Of a stretch of 64,000 nt of DNA, positions 8,841 to 17,063 are shown one piece after another. A model generated the notes under the pieces. That model did not search any database. It was given only the letters and a program-made list of their open reading frames with translations, and was not told where the DNA came from. The position numbers and the translations under genes are program-made. How positions within the stretch are numbered: position 1 is the first letter of the stretch; the number at the start of each line of letters is the position of its first letter. This stretch comes from a virus. Location of the stretch: positions 1-64,000 of IMG/VR virus record IMGVR_UViG_3300044712_000792, one strand, 5' to 3'.

Positions 8841-8841
8841 A

Positions 8842-9477
8842 ATGGGTAGGAAAAAGATTGAGAATTATGACAAATTGAGTCCGCCATATCTATCGTACAC
8901 ATATTTCAAAAAGTCAATTGATTATTTCAGAACCATAAAACTGAAGGAAAATGATAGGTTAATATGGGATGTGTTTGATTATTCACTTCCAATTAAACAA
9001 AGATTGTGTTTGGCTTTCAAATTTCTTAACTTTATTACACCAAATGATGATGTTACTCCTATGTTTCTGACATTTCTTTATGGTAGGGAATCTGAAAAAC
9101 AGCAAGTTATTATAGATGCTTATTACAAATTTTTCCAAGAAACAGACGATTATTATATGATGTCAAAGAATGACCTTAAAACCTTATTTAAGGCCACTTA
9201 CAGCCTCAAGGACAGCAGTATTAACATCAACCTATCCTTCTTCACGAACCTGCTAAAAGAGTATAAATTCTTTGAGAACAAAGTTGTAGTCAAACCTACG
9301 ATACAGGAAGTAAAAGAAGTAGAAAATGAGGAAGAATCATTGATGTTTTCTGTGGCACAGTTTGCTTTTATGCTTAATAAGACACAACAGCAATATTTAG
9401 AAAAGCTAAAAGATGCCTCAATTAATGCTACTTGTAAGGTCAAGAATGGTAAGTTATATGTGCTTTTGGCTAGATAA
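8842..9477 (+). CDS. Hypothetical protein, 211 aa
   Basis: A mostly helical protein with an acidic linker near residue 155 and a C-terminal helix-strand unit. The AGGAGACTGAAATG block precedes it. I do not recognise a family. The length and coding pattern make it a real gene. Confidence 0.8.
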   Translation: MGRKKIENYDKLSPPYLSYTYFKKSIDYFRTIKLKENDRLIWDVFDYSLPIKQRLCLAFKFLNFITPNDDVTPMFLTFLYGRESEKQQVIIDAYYKFFQETDDYYMMSKNDLKTLFKATYSLKDSSININLSFFTNLLKEYKFFENKVVVKPTIQEVKEVENEEESLMFSVAQFAFMLNKTQQQYLEKLKDASINATCKVKNGKLYVLLAR

Positions 9478-9485
9478 GTTTTGCT

Positions 9486-9500
9486 AAAAGAATATAATCC
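9486..9500 (+). promoter_or_regulatory. Class II motif
   Basis: AAAAGAATATAATCC lies 20 bases before the ATG at 9520 and right after the stop at 9477. It could act as a -10-like element. No convincing TTGACA box lies upstream of it. Confidence 0.5.
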
Positions 9501-9519
9501 AAAAGGTATGGAGGATGTA

Positions 9520-10050
9520 ATGGGTAATTCTGTTAAAAAGTATCTATCAGGTCAAGATGTTTGCACTCTTTTGAATAAGAGTTGTGCAGGACCTATTGGT
9601 TATTACCTAATCCCAAACAAAAAAGACAAGGTAGGAATGGTAATCCATAAGCAGTTTCCTGATGTTTCTGTTGGTGGAGGACAATTTAACGAGGCATTTG
9701 GTGATGAAGGTCAAGAGTTAGCCAAAAAGGAATATCCAGCCGAAGTTTTTAACATTTTACCGTCAATTAGATATACTTTTGTAGGAAAGGATTTGACGAT
9801 AAAATTAAACGCAGACTTACCTATTGAAGAAACTATGATAGGTAAGACTTACGAAATAGCTAAAATCCCCTATGCTAGAGGCTTCTTGTATCTAATTAAA
9901 GACTTTGACAAGGAACATCTCAATGACTTATTGTTAGGTCTAGCATTCTCTATTTACATTGAAGGACGCAGGTCACCAGAAGAAGTAGAAGAGGGGGCTG
10001 AAGATTCAAGCACCCCAGGTTATGGTTCTTCTTTTGGAAGTTCGTGGTAG
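9520..10050 (+). CDS. Hypothetical protein, 176 aa
   Basis: The ATG at 9520 has GGAGG five bases upstream. The frame extends to a TTG at 9481, but that would place the class II motif inside the gene. A globular domain of about 150 residues is followed by an acidic stretch and a Gly/Ser-rich tail (GYGSSFGSSW), a tail style seen in some single-strand DNA-binding proteins. That similarity is weak and I assign no function. Confidence 0.72.
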   Translation: MGNSVKKYLSGQDVCTLLNKSCAGPIGYYLIPNKKDKVGMVIHKQFPDVSVGGGQFNEAFGDEGQELAKKEYPAEVFNILPSIRYTFVGKDLTIKLNADLPIEETMIGKTYEIAKIPYARGFLYLIKDFDKEHLNDLLLGLAFSIYIEGRRSPEEVEEGAEDSSTPGYGSSFGSSW

Positions 10051-10092
10051 TGCGGATAGTGAACGCCTAATTTAAAAATTTAATCGGAGAAT

Positions 10093-10224
10093 ATGATGAA
10101 CATTAATCATATGTTTATTAGTTTCATTAGCATTAGAGGAGGTGATGAAAAAGCCCACGGATGCTTATGTGTAAAGGATTTCAGTAACTATAAAATGTCA
10201 AAAAAACAGGAGGTAGTACAATGA
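10093..10224 (+). CDS. Short leader-like gene coupled to beta-barrel gene
   Basis: 43 residues, with CGGAGA before tandem ATGs at 10093 and 10096. It ends in an ATGA overlap with the next start. An internal AGGAGGTGATG at 10136-10147 could also start a shorter product in another frame. It may only couple translation to the secreted protein behind it. No motif recognised. Confidence 0.4.
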   Translation: MMNINHMFISFISIRGGDEKAHGCLCVKDFSNYKMSKKQEVVQ

Positions 10225-10748
10225 AAAAGTTCGTAATTATGGCAATGGTTTTGATGTTCGGTGTGGCGATGTTCGCTGAAGCACCCAAATTTACGGTCCC
10301 CAACCCTGAACTTTATGTTGGTGTAGGTTCAACTATTATCAATACAAAGGGTGATGTAAAAGAGTATAGCGTAGATTTTGCTACCAATTATACTCTTGGT
10401 TTTAGGGCTTATGTTCTTCCCAAGCTGTCTCTAAATCTTAATATGACTAGAGATAACATCAAGCTTGGAACTTGGCAGGCTGTAGGTAAGTATGATTTCT
10501 CTGCTTATAACCTTTCCGCAGAATATTGGCTGTTTAAGAACGCTTATATTTACGGTGGTCCTACTTACTTCACTTCTCCCATAGAAGATGTATCAGAGAA
10601 GTGGGGATTTGAATGTGGCATGGGACTCAAAGCACCGCTGTCAAAGCATTTCTTTTTCAATGGTCAGCTTGGTTATGTAAGAGTAACAGATTTCATTATT
10701 CCCGAAAATACTGGAACGATTAAGGCCCTCATAGGCTATCAGTTTTAA
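10221..10748 (+). CDS. Secreted outer-membrane beta-barrel protein
   Basis: 175 residues. A Sec signal peptide (MKK, then a hydrophobic run to about residue 18, cleavage likely near AMFA-EA) is followed by alternating beta strands. The sequence ends in IGYQF, a terminal Phe typical of proteins folded by the BAM machinery. The size is right for an eight-stranded OmpX/Lom-type barrel. Phage barrels of this kind are known to alter the host surface or block superinfection. That role is inferred here. The gene has its own terminator and AGGAGG and looks like an independent unit. Confidence 0.75.
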   Translation: MKKFVIMAMVLMFGVAMFAEAPKFTVPNPELYVGVGSTIINTKGDVKEYSVDFATNYTLGFRAYVLPKLSLNLNMTRDNIKLGTWQAVGKYDFSAYNLSAEYWLFKNAYIYGGPTYFTSPIEDVSEKWGFECGMGLKAPLSKHFFFNGQLGYVRVTDFIIPENTGTIKALIGYQF

Positions 10749-10777
10749 GTAAGTTACAAGACAATCTAACAAATATC

Positions 10778-10810
10778 AGGGGTAGATTGATTCTGCCCCT
10801 TTTATTTTAT
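10778..10810 (+). terminator. Rho-independent terminator
   Basis: AGGGGTAGA pairs with TCTGCCCCT across a TTGAT loop (9-bp stem with one G-T pair), followed by a T-rich run. It ends the beta-barrel unit, 30 bases behind its stop. Confidence 0.85.
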
Positions 10811-10837
10811 TTTACTTTATACTTGTTTTACTATATG
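10811..10837 (+). promoter_or_regulatory. Class I motif before GIY-YIG gene
   Basis: CTTTATACTTGTTTTACTAT follows directly on the terminator and precedes AAGGAGG. The terminator-motif pairing is what an intergenic promoter should look like. Confidence 0.5.
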
Positions 10838-10850
10838 TAAGGAGGTGTTG

Positions 10851-11498
10851 ATGGAAAGTGGAGTTTATCAAATAAGAAATCTAGTAAATGGGAAATGTTA
10901 TGTGGGGTCTTCAAAGAACCTTAAAAGAAGAAAGAAAGAACATTTTGTTTATCTAAAAAAAGGGAAAAACCCCAAAGAAAACAAACATTTACAAAACGCA
11001 TATAATAAATATGGAGCGGAAAATTTCACTTTTGAAATACTTGAATATTGTGACGAAAATATTTTGATTTCTAGGGAGCAATATTACATTGATTCACTTA
11101 AGTCTAGCGATAGTACGTTTGGGTATAATATCAGAAAAATAGCCGATTCAAATTTTGGTGTACCTTGTCCAGAAGAAACCAAAAAAATATTATCAGAGTT
11201 AAACTCTGGAGAAAACCATCCTCAATTTGGCAAACCTAAAGCAGAAAAAACAAAATCCCTTTTATCAAAGGCTAATATGGGAAAGGTGTCACCCTGGAAA
11301 GGGAAAAAACATACGGAAGGAACAAAACAAAAGTTGTCTTTCGCACATACAGGGAAAAAACATACGGAAGAAACAAAACAAAAGTTGTCTATTGCACATA
11401 CAGGGAAAAAACATACGGAAGAACACAAAAGACACACATCAGAGGCTAAAAAACAAAGGGATTTAGAAAACTTATTAAGAACTATAGCTTACGCATAA
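10851..11498 (+). CDS. GIY-YIG homing endonuclease (freestanding)
   Basis: 215 residues. The catalytic domain occupies the first 95 residues: GVYQI (4-8), CYVGSS (16-21), the Arg of LKRRKKEH and the metal-binding Glu of SREQYYI. It is followed by NUMOD3-like DNA-binding repeats (TGKKHTEETKQKLS), of which three are near identical. Such enzymes nick or cut specific sites and spread their own gene. There is no sign of an intron or intein around it. The start at 10851 follows AGGAGG with five-base spacing. Confidence 0.9.
   Translation: MESGVYQIRNLVNGKCYVGSSKNLKRRKKEHFVYLKKGKNPKENKHLQNAYNKYGAENFTFEILEYCDENILISREQYYIDSLKSSDSTFGYNIRKIADSNFGVPCPEETKKILSELNSGENHPQFGKPKAEKTKSLLSKANMGKVSPWKGKKHTEGTKQKLSFAHTGKKHTEETKQKLSIAHTGKKHTEEHKRHTSEAKKQRDLENLLRTIAYA
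11301..11430 (+). repeat. 51-bp tandem repeat inside GIY-YIG gene
   Basis: Units begin at 11301, 11352 and 11403 (each GGGAAAAAACATACGGAAG). The first two are complete and nearly identical and the third is partial. They encode the 17-residue NUMOD3-like repeat, so copy number may vary by slippage or recombination. Confidence 0.9.
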
Positions 11499-11507
11499 GG
11501 AGACTAA

Positions 11508-12185
11508 ATGAAACAAGATAAAAAATCTAGTATTTGGGATATTCCATCAGATGAATTTATATGTATAATAAAAAAATGTCCTACATACACAAAAGCATTA
11601 CATTTTTGTAATTCATCTGCTAGAGGTAGAAATATTGATACATTAAAAGCTAGAATGAAAAAAGAAGGATTAACCAAAAAAGATTTAGGTTCACAATTAG
11701 ACCCAGCTTTTCTGTTTCCACAATGGGAACCTGGTAGTCGTGGAGATAACAATGAAATAAAACTCTCTAAAGTATTTAAAAAAGATTCAGAATTTACGCA
11801 CACTAGTACTTTGAAAAGGAAAATTTTGAAAAACAATTTGTTACCTTATAAATGTAACATATGTGGACTAGAACCAAAATGGAATGGGCAATCTTTAGTA
11901 TTAGTTATTGACCACAAAAATGGTGTGCATAATGATAATAGGGTAAAAAACCTACAATTTTTATGTCCAAACTGCAATAGTCAACAAGCTACTTTTTGTA
12001 ATGGTGCTACCAAGCTAAAAAGTAAAAGCATAAATTCATTAAAGAAATTATTTAAGTTATCTGAAACAGAGATTAACCAAAAAGGCATTAAGCCAGTGTA
12101 TGATGAGGAAGGTAATTTATTAGAGTTTGAAATTTGTAAAAAAAGTAAGAAGGAAGAGGAATGCCTAACTACGAAGAACGATTAA
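11508..12185 (+). CDS. HNH homing endonuclease
   Basis: 225 residues. Zinc ligands CNIC (about 117-120) and CPNC (about 153-156) frame a beta-beta-alpha HNH core (DHKNGVHNDN, then NLQFLCPNC). The N-terminal 80 residues contain a helical segment that may bind DNA. It is freestanding, 9 bases behind the GIY-YIG gene, and overlaps the next gene by 25 bases. Two adjacent endonuclease genes suggest a mobile insertion between 10748 and 12161. Confidence 0.9.
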   Translation: MKQDKKSSIWDIPSDEFICIIKKCPTYTKALHFCNSSARGRNIDTLKARMKKEGLTKKDLGSQLDPAFLFPQWEPGSRGDNNEIKLSKVFKKDSEFTHTSTLKRKILKNNLLPYKCNICGLEPKWNGQSLVLVIDHKNGVHNDNRVKNLQFLCPNCNSQQATFCNGATKLKSKSINSLKKLFKLSETEINQKGIKPVYDEEGNLLEFEICKKSKKEEECLTTKND

Positions 12186-12535
12186 ATATACCTATAATTG
12201 GAAACGACACTACTATGTTTTATACTTTGGATGAAACTCTAATAGCTAAAGGGTATCTTCGTATTGTTATAGGTGGTAGAGGTCCTTACATAGAGTTCAC
12301 AGAAGAACAAATTATTTGGGATAATACATTTATTCCAGATACTCAAGAATGGCGTAAAGATAGCACAAATGCTTTCTACATAGAACATAGAACTTCTGAC
12401 AAGGCTAATGTTAAGATATACGAACAGAAGAAGTTAGTTGATTATGCAGATTACAAAATAGGATTGTTCTACATATCTCCATTTGATTTATACACAAAGG
12501 ATGGCAGAATAATAGAACCATTAAGGAAAAAATAA
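12161..12535 (+). CDS. Hypothetical protein, 124 aa
   Basis: GAAGAGGA precedes the ATG, which lies inside the end of the HNH gene. A beta-rich protein with no family recognised. If the endonucleases are insertions, this gene's original upstream signal has been replaced. Confidence 0.72.
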   Translation: MPNYEERLNIPIIGNDTTMFYTLDETLIAKGYLRIVIGGRGPYIEFTEEQIIWDNTFIPDTQEWRKDSTNAFYIEHRTSDKANVKIYEQKKLVDYADYKIGLFYISPFDLYTKDGRIIEPLRKK

Positions 12536-12557
12536 TTGTGTATTTGTTTTAATAGTA
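12535..12557 (+). promoter_or_regulatory. Class I motif
   Basis: ATTGTGTATTTGTTTTAATA directly follows the stop at 12535 and precedes the start at 12571. One of the better copies. Confidence 0.6.
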
Positions 12558-12570
12558 TGGAGAGTGTTTA

Positions 12571-12921
12571 ATGAAAGAAGCTATTGTTAAGTATTTCGGC
12601 AATCCTATGAAAGTATGTTGTGATGGTAATTGTAAGAAGGCTTGGGGAATAGACACAAGACCAACAGAAAGTTTATCAGATGATTATGATGATTATGCCT
12701 TTCTTGCTGATGATGAACTAGGAGATGCCCCAGAAAATCCCGGAACTGCTGAAGGACCAGATTGTAAACCGCTATCTTCAGACGAGTTCCCAAACAAATG
12801 GTGTGTACGACAATGCGAGAGATGTAATCATAGCAAATTTGGTGAGTCTATGTTGGATTTAACCCCTATAAATTTCGACAAAAGGGTGTATAACTATGAC
12901 AGTAGGAAAGAAGAGGTATAG
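12571..12921 (+). CDS. Cys-containing hypothetical phage protein
   Basis: 116 residues, with CCDGNCKKAWG near the N-terminus, an acidic Asp/Tyr-rich middle and PNKWCVRQCERC around residues 73-84. This arrangement is one I recall from hypothetical proteins of many unrelated large phages. The Cys pairs may bind metal. No known function. Confidence 0.75.
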   Translation: MKEAIVKYFGNPMKVCCDGNCKKAWGIDTRPTESLSDDYDDYAFLADDELGDAPENPGTAEGPDCKPLSSDEFPNKWCVRQCERCNHSKFGESMLDLTPINFDKRVYNYDSRKEEV

Positions 12922-12923
12922 AT

Positions 12924-14075
12924 ATGGCTGAAAGATTATTGGCTAGTGTTCAAGAAGTTGTAAAAATAAGTCCAATAGAGGGTGCTGATAGGATTGAAGT
13001 TGCCACAGTTCTAGGGTGGGAATGTGTAGTTCCTAAAGGACAATTCAAAGAAGGCGATTTAGTAGTCTACTTTGAAATAGATTCCCTTATCCCATATACA
13101 GAGTGGTCAAAGTTTCTGTGGAAAGATAAGGCTGTTATAAATCAGGAAGAAGCAAGGCATAGGTTGAAAACTATGAAATTGAGAGGTCATATTTCTCAAG
13201 GACTTGTTCAGCCTCTATCTATAATTCCTAATAAAGTAGCTAATGGATTTCGTATGACTTATTGTGTGAAGGTAGGTGATGATGTTACAAAAATCTTGAA
13301 TGTGATAAAATACGAACCAGATATGCCAGCAAATCTTCGTGGTAATATTAAGTCTAGGAAGGTTAATTGGTTGAGAGGTAAGTTGTATAAGTATTTTCCT
13401 TTCTTCTTTAAGCATAGACCAACATCTACCACATTCCCTCCGTTTCTACAAAAAACAGATGAAACAAGAGTTCAATCTATACCCAAGATATTTGATGAAA
13501 TTCGTGGTATGGATGTTTATATCACGGAAAAATTAGATGGAACTTCTGTTACCTACTATCTTAATGGGAAGGAATTTGGAGTTTGTTCTAGGAATTTTGA
13601 ACTACAAGAGAGCAAGGATAACACTTATTGGCAGATAGCGAAAGAGTATGACATCAAGAACAAGCTTAAAGAATACTTGAAAACCACTAACTACAAGGGT
13701 ATAGCTATTCAAGGAGAAATCATAGGTGAGGGTATACAAAAAAATCCTCTTGGTATTAAGGGGAAGAAGCTTTTTATATTCAACCTTTATCACATAAACA
13801 CAAAGAGTTATGCTTCTTTTGACGAACTTAAAGACTTCGGCAAGATTATGGAAATACCGATGGTTCCTATTCTTGAACATAGGGCAAGAGTTGATATGTT
13901 CTGGGATGTGAGTAAACTTATAGAAATGGCAAAGGGTAATTCTGTACTTAATCCCAAAGTCAAAAGAGAAGGTATTGTTGTAAGGACTATGCTTGATACT
14001 TATAGTCATGTAATGAAAGGAAGAATGAGTTTCAAAGCAATAAATAACGATTATCTTTTGTCAGGGGGAGAATAA
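12924..14075 (+). CDS. RNA ligase with N-terminal OB-like domain (Rnl5/DraRnl-like)
   Basis: 383 residues. The nucleotidyltransferase core begins with EKLDGTS, placing the adenylated lysine at K203. GEIIGEG, KLFIFNLY and EGIVVRT serve as motifs III, IIIa and IV. About 120 residues before the core (GADRIEVATVLGW, GDLVVYFEIDS) resemble the OB domain found at the N-terminus of Deinococcus-type RNA ligase, unlike T4 Rnl1 or Rnl2. It would seal breaks in RNA, for example tRNAs cut by host anticodon nucleases. No polynucleotide kinase is visible in the window. Confidence 0.85.
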   Translation: MAERLLASVQEVVKISPIEGADRIEVATVLGWECVVPKGQFKEGDLVVYFEIDSLIPYTEWSKFLWKDKAVINQEEARHRLKTMKLRGHISQGLVQPLSIIPNKVANGFRMTYCVKVGDDVTKILNVIKYEPDMPANLRGNIKSRKVNWLRGKLYKYFPFFFKHRPTSTTFPPFLQKTDETRVQSIPKIFDEIRGMDVYITEKLDGTSVTYYLNGKEFGVCSRNFELQESKDNTYWQIAKEYDIKNKLKEYLKTTNYKGIAIQGEIIGEGIQKNPLGIKGKKLFIFNLYHINTKSYASFDELKDFGKIMEIPMVPILEHRARVDMFWDVSKLIEMAKGNSVLNPKVKREGIVVRTMLDTYSHVMKGRMSFKAINNDYLLSGGE

Positions 14076-14076
14076 A

Positions 14077-14418
14077 ATGAAATACAAAGACATTGAACTA
14101 GAAAATGTTGAACAGATTTTTGAGTTTGGTGATGGTAAAATGCTTATTGGGTGTGCGTGGCTACCATCTGGGGAAATGGCGTTGACTTTAGCCCCATCTG
14201 AAAAGGCTATACCGATAAATAAAACAACTGTGGAAAGTATAGAAAAATCAGATAGAGGCGAGTTTGAGCCACATACTACTATGTTTATTTTCAAAAACCT
14301 AGCAAGTTTTGATGTTGTTTTAGATAGGTTAATGATAATGCGGCTTGAGGGTAGAGGGTGGAGTATAACACAAAAACCAGAGGGTATTTATTCCGAAGAA
14401 CCTTGTGAGGAGAAGTAA
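14077..14418 (+). CDS. Hypothetical protein, 113 aa
   Basis: Starts one base after the ligase stop behind a GGGGGAG site. Mixed alpha/beta, no motif recognised. Confidence 0.72.
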   Translation: MKYKDIELENVEQIFEFGDGKMLIGCAWLPSGEMALTLAPSEKAIPINKTTVESIEKSDRGEFEPHTTMFIFKNLASFDVVLDRLMIMRLEGRGWSITQKPEGIYSEEPCEEK

Positions 14419-14419
14419 A

Positions 14420-14782
14420 ATGACTGAATGGAAAGAAGGTGTATTATTAGTAGGTGGGGATATATACAAAATTAAGTTTGATAAGTTTCATTGGATAACA
14501 CATGAACATCAAGATGCTCAAGGGGTATGGCATTTAAATAAGGGTAAAAATGCTACTTGGCTACCAACCCAATTACTAGACTTTAATATAACAATTCCTA
14601 AAACAAAATACGCTCAAGTATTTGTATCTAATGGTGATATGTACCAAATTTGTAATATGAAAATTGACCACAACATTATGACATTTAAATGGGCTTATTT
14701 GCTTGATACTAAACTTTTAATTAGTGGGGATGTAGATTGTTATACTAAATTTCATCCTGGCGAAACTGCTATAAAGGATTGA
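14420..14782 (+). CDS. Hypothetical protein, 120 aa
   Basis: GAGGAG precedes the ATG at 14420. An upstream in-frame start would overlap the previous gene without a ribosome site of its own. Beta-rich, with repeated G-D-x-Y turns (GGDIYKI near 13 and NGDMYQI near 72) that hint at an internal duplication of a small beta unit. Function unknown. Confidence 0.72.
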   Translation: MTEWKEGVLLVGGDIYKIKFDKFHWITHEHQDAQGVWHLNKGKNATWLPTQLLDFNITIPKTKYAQVFVSNGDMYQICNMKIDHNIMTFKWAYLLDTKLLISGDVDCYTKFHPGETAIKD

Positions 14783-14796
14783 AATAGGAGAATAAA

Positions 14797-14994
14797 ATGA
14801 ATTGCGATGATTGTGATGTAGTTCTTGAAAATGGCGAAGAATTTGTTTGTGATGAGTGCCGTAGGAAAAGGTATTTGAAAAGGCAACACGATGAGTATTA
14901 CAGAAGCCATACCGATGCTTCTGGTGTGCCTGGAGATATGTTTGATACTGGACTTCCTGGGGGTTTTGATGGCGATTATGGAACTCCTTGGTGA
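14797..14994 (+). CDS. Small zinc-finger protein
   Basis: 65 residues. CDDC (3-6) and CDEC (19-22), separated by 12 residues, form a zinc ribbon. A basic helix and a Gly/Asp-rich tail follow. It lies three bases before the exonuclease start. Confidence 0.72.
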   Translation: MNCDDCDVVLENGEEFVCDECRRKRYLKRQHDEYYRSHTDASGVPGDMFDTGLPGGFDGDYGTPW

Positions 14995-14997
14995 TAA

Positions 14998-15945
14998 GTG
15001 AATAAGCTATCAAGATATTTTGATTCTATGAAACAAAAGCCTGTTCTACTTATTGATGGGATGAATATGCTTATCCGCCATACTATGATTAACTTTCATA
15101 GTATCAATGGGGCTGGTCAATGTATTGGTGGTGTTGAAGGTTGTTTAAGAGAGATACTGCACCTAGTAAGAGATTTTAGACCAAAGGCTGTATTCTTTAT
15201 AGCTGAAAGCGGTAGTTTAAGAAAGACTACTTTATTTAGTGATTACAAGAAGCATAGAAAATTAGAGATTAGGGCTAAATCAAGCGTAGTAAAAGAAGAA
15301 TCAGAAGTAAGGTCTATGCTCAATTATCAGCTAAATGTATTAGGAACATTTCTTCCATACTTAAAAATACATTATGTTTATGTTCCATTCGTTGAAGCTG
15401 ATGATGTAGTGGCGGTTTTATCGCATGTTATGAAGCCAAACATTATAATTTCAAATGATACAGATTTTTTACAACTACATAACTTTACAGATACTTTTGT
15501 TTATGACCCAAGAAAGAAGAAGATATTGGAAGCTACTGATATTAAATCGTTTGGGGAAGAATATGCTGTATTGAAGTCTGTCATTGGAGATAAGTCTGAC
15601 AACATAAAAGGTATAGGTAGGGTTGGCTGGAAAACATTGCTAAAGTGGAAACAAGAAAATATTGTGGAAAGCCTAGAGAAACTTTTAGAATTGGCAAGAG
15701 AAAAAGACGACAAATTAAGCAAGAAAATCATAGCTGAATATGAGATAATTAAAAGGAACTATGAACTTATTTGCTTAAAGCCAGAGATAACTTATAATCA
15801 AGAAATGCAGAAAGTTCTTTTAGATGTATTATCTCAACCAGCTAAAATAAACTTTTCAGAAGCTATAAAAGTATTTAAGCACGAAGGACTTAATATGAAT
15901 TTGATTATGGATAACGCTATGATGTTAAGCATTTTGGAGGCTTAA
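14998..15945 (+). CDS. 5'-3' exonuclease / FEN-family nuclease (T4 RNase H-like)
   Basis: 315 residues. Metal-binding acidic residues lie in LLIDGMN (D20), EADDVVAVL and SNDTDF, and the helix-3-turn-helix DNA-binding segment is GDKSDNIKGIGRVGWKT. These are the hallmarks of the FEN/PIN-like 5' nuclease family, to which T4 rnh (RNA primer removal) belongs. The GTG start at 14998 is used because the next ATG (15028) lies close to the first catalytic strand and has no Shine-Dalgarno site. The GTG site is itself weak, so the exact start is uncertain. Confidence 0.88.
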   Translation: MNKLSRYFDSMKQKPVLLIDGMNMLIRHTMINFHSINGAGQCIGGVEGCLREILHLVRDFRPKAVFFIAESGSLRKTTLFSDYKKHRKLEIRAKSSVVKEESEVRSMLNYQLNVLGTFLPYLKIHYVYVPFVEADDVVAVLSHVMKPNIIISNDTDFLQLHNFTDTFVYDPRKKKILEATDIKSFGEEYAVLKSVIGDKSDNIKGIGRVGWKTLLKWKQENIVESLEKLLELAREKDDKLSKKIIAEYEIIKRNYELICLKPEITYNQEMQKVLLDVLSQPAKINFSEAIKVFKHEGLNMNLIMDNAMMLSILEA

Positions 15946-15946
15946 A

Positions 15947-16099
15947 ATGATTGACGGACAGTTTGAAAGTCAAGATGAGTATGATGATTACAAAAGGTGC
16001 AAGTATAGACTTCACCCTCAAAAAGATGAGGATGGAAACTATATAAGCTATGAAGAAGCTATGGGATTTGAGCCTGACGAGGAAGACAATGAAGAATAG
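15947..16099 (+). CDS. Small acidic protein
   Basis: 50 residues, strongly acidic, ending in DEEDNEE. TTGGAGG lies ten bases before the ATG. First of a run of 13 short, overlapping genes reaching 18730. Function unknown. Confidence 0.6.
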   Translation: MIDGQFESQDEYDDYKRCKYRLHPQKDEDGNYISYEEAMGFEPDEEDNEE

Positions 16100-16289
16100 G
16101 TTTATTGAATGTGTAGATGTGTATGGTAATCCAAAAATATTCCAGCAAAAAGACATTGGACTTTTAACTAAATACAGCAACCATCAAAACTGGACACTAC
16201 ATCTAAAGTGTGATTATGAGTTTCAAGTTACAGAAATAGTTGCTTTGGACTTAAGAACTAGATTGTTTGGAGACGAAGATGCTATCTAA
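16089..16289 (+). CDS. Hypothetical protein, 66 aa
   Basis: The ATG at 16089 overlaps the previous gene by 11 bases and follows GAGGAAG. The longer frame from 16050 lacks a ribosome site. Beta-rich, no motif. Confidence 0.62.
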   Translation: MKNRFIECVDVYGNPKIFQQKDIGLLTKYSNHQNWTLHLKCDYEFQVTEIVALDLRTRLFGDEDAI

Positions 16290-16629
16290 ATTAGCCGATT
16301 TTTTGATACAAAACGCAGAAGATAGGATTAAGGAAAAACAAAGAAAATTATGTTCTACATTGGTGCGGAAGATTAAAGCCGATACATTATTAACAATACT
16401 GCGAATGGAATACCCACAACTAATTGCTGACATCCGTTATGAGGGTATGGGACTTTTGCAACAAGAGATAGAAAAAAACTTGCAAGAAAAGTTTTTTGAT
16501 TATGTTGCCACTAATAATATTAAAGATGATGATTATTATGGTGCTAGGGTTGTTATGTCAGGGGCGGAATTAAAACTATATTTGTGCGAAGTTAATCTAA
16601 AAAATTGTGCGAAGGAGCAGAAAAAATGA
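16279..16629 (+). CDS. Hypothetical helical protein, 116 aa
   Basis: Overlaps the previous gene by 11 bases, with GGAGACGAAG before the ATG. Largely helical, basic in its first half, one LKLYLCEVNLKNC segment near the end. No family recognised. Confidence 0.7.
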   Translation: MLSKLADFLIQNAEDRIKEKQRKLCSTLVRKIKADTLLTILRMEYPQLIADIRYEGMGLLQQEIEKNLQEKFFDYVATNNIKDDDYYGARVVMSGAELKLYLCEVNLKNCAKEQKK

Positions 16630-16763
16630 ACACAGACCACATTTTATTGGTTATAGCAGGTGCGATGTTAGGATTTGTTTTATTTTCATGGGGTTTTCTT
16701 TTAGGTGCAGCTATGGAAAAACTTGCTAATAAAGATAAAAAGAAGGAGGGTGAGGGTGAGTAG
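16626..16763 (+). CDS. Single-pass membrane protein, 45 aa
   Basis: ATGA-coupled to the preceding gene. Residues 6-29 form one hydrophobic helix with a GxxxG-like spacing, followed by a charged tail ending KKKEGEGE. Function unknown. Confidence 0.6.
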   Translation: MNTDHILLVIAGAMLGFVLFSWGFLLGAAMEKLANKDKKKEGEGE

Positions 16764-16926
16764 AAGAGATGGTATTTCTTATGAAGAGTCTATGCAATGG
16801 TACACTAGAAAATATCTTGAGGAGCTTCTGGATATTTATTCAAAGCTAAAAGACCAAAAACTGCGGAGCAAAGAGGAGTATGATAAATTAAAAGAGGTGG
16901 TAGAGTTTCAAAAGGGACAAAGATGA
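16756..16926 (+). CDS. Small helical protein (GTG start)
   Basis: 56 residues from a GTG that overlaps the previous stop. GGAGG is six bases upstream. The Lys/Glu/Arg-rich heptad pattern from residue 12 to 50 suggests a coiled coil. Confidence 0.6.
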   Translation: MSRRDGISYEESMQWYTRKYLEELLDIYSKLKDQKLRSKEEYDKLKEVVEFQKGQR

Positions 16927-17063
16927 GTAAGATTGATAAGATTTGGATGCGATTTTTGTTAGGGAAGTTATCGTTTAAAGGTCTAACAAAAGAAGTAGAT
17001 AAACTCAATACAAAATCCGAAACAATACCAAAGGATATAGAAGTGGGGGGAGAAGATGAATAA
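16923..17063 (+). CDS. Small hypothetical protein, 46 aa
   Basis: ATGA-coupled. Basic N-terminal helix, acidic C-terminus (VGGEDE) encoded by the ribosome-binding site of the next gene. Confidence 0.55.
   Translation: MSKIDKIWMRFLLGKLSFKGLTKEVDKLNTKSETIPKDIEVGGEDE

Noticed and set aside
11301-11430. Regular 51-bp repeats considered as a CRISPR-like array
   Set aside because: The repeats are contiguous without spacers and lie in frame inside the GIY-YIG gene, encoding its NUMOD3-like units.
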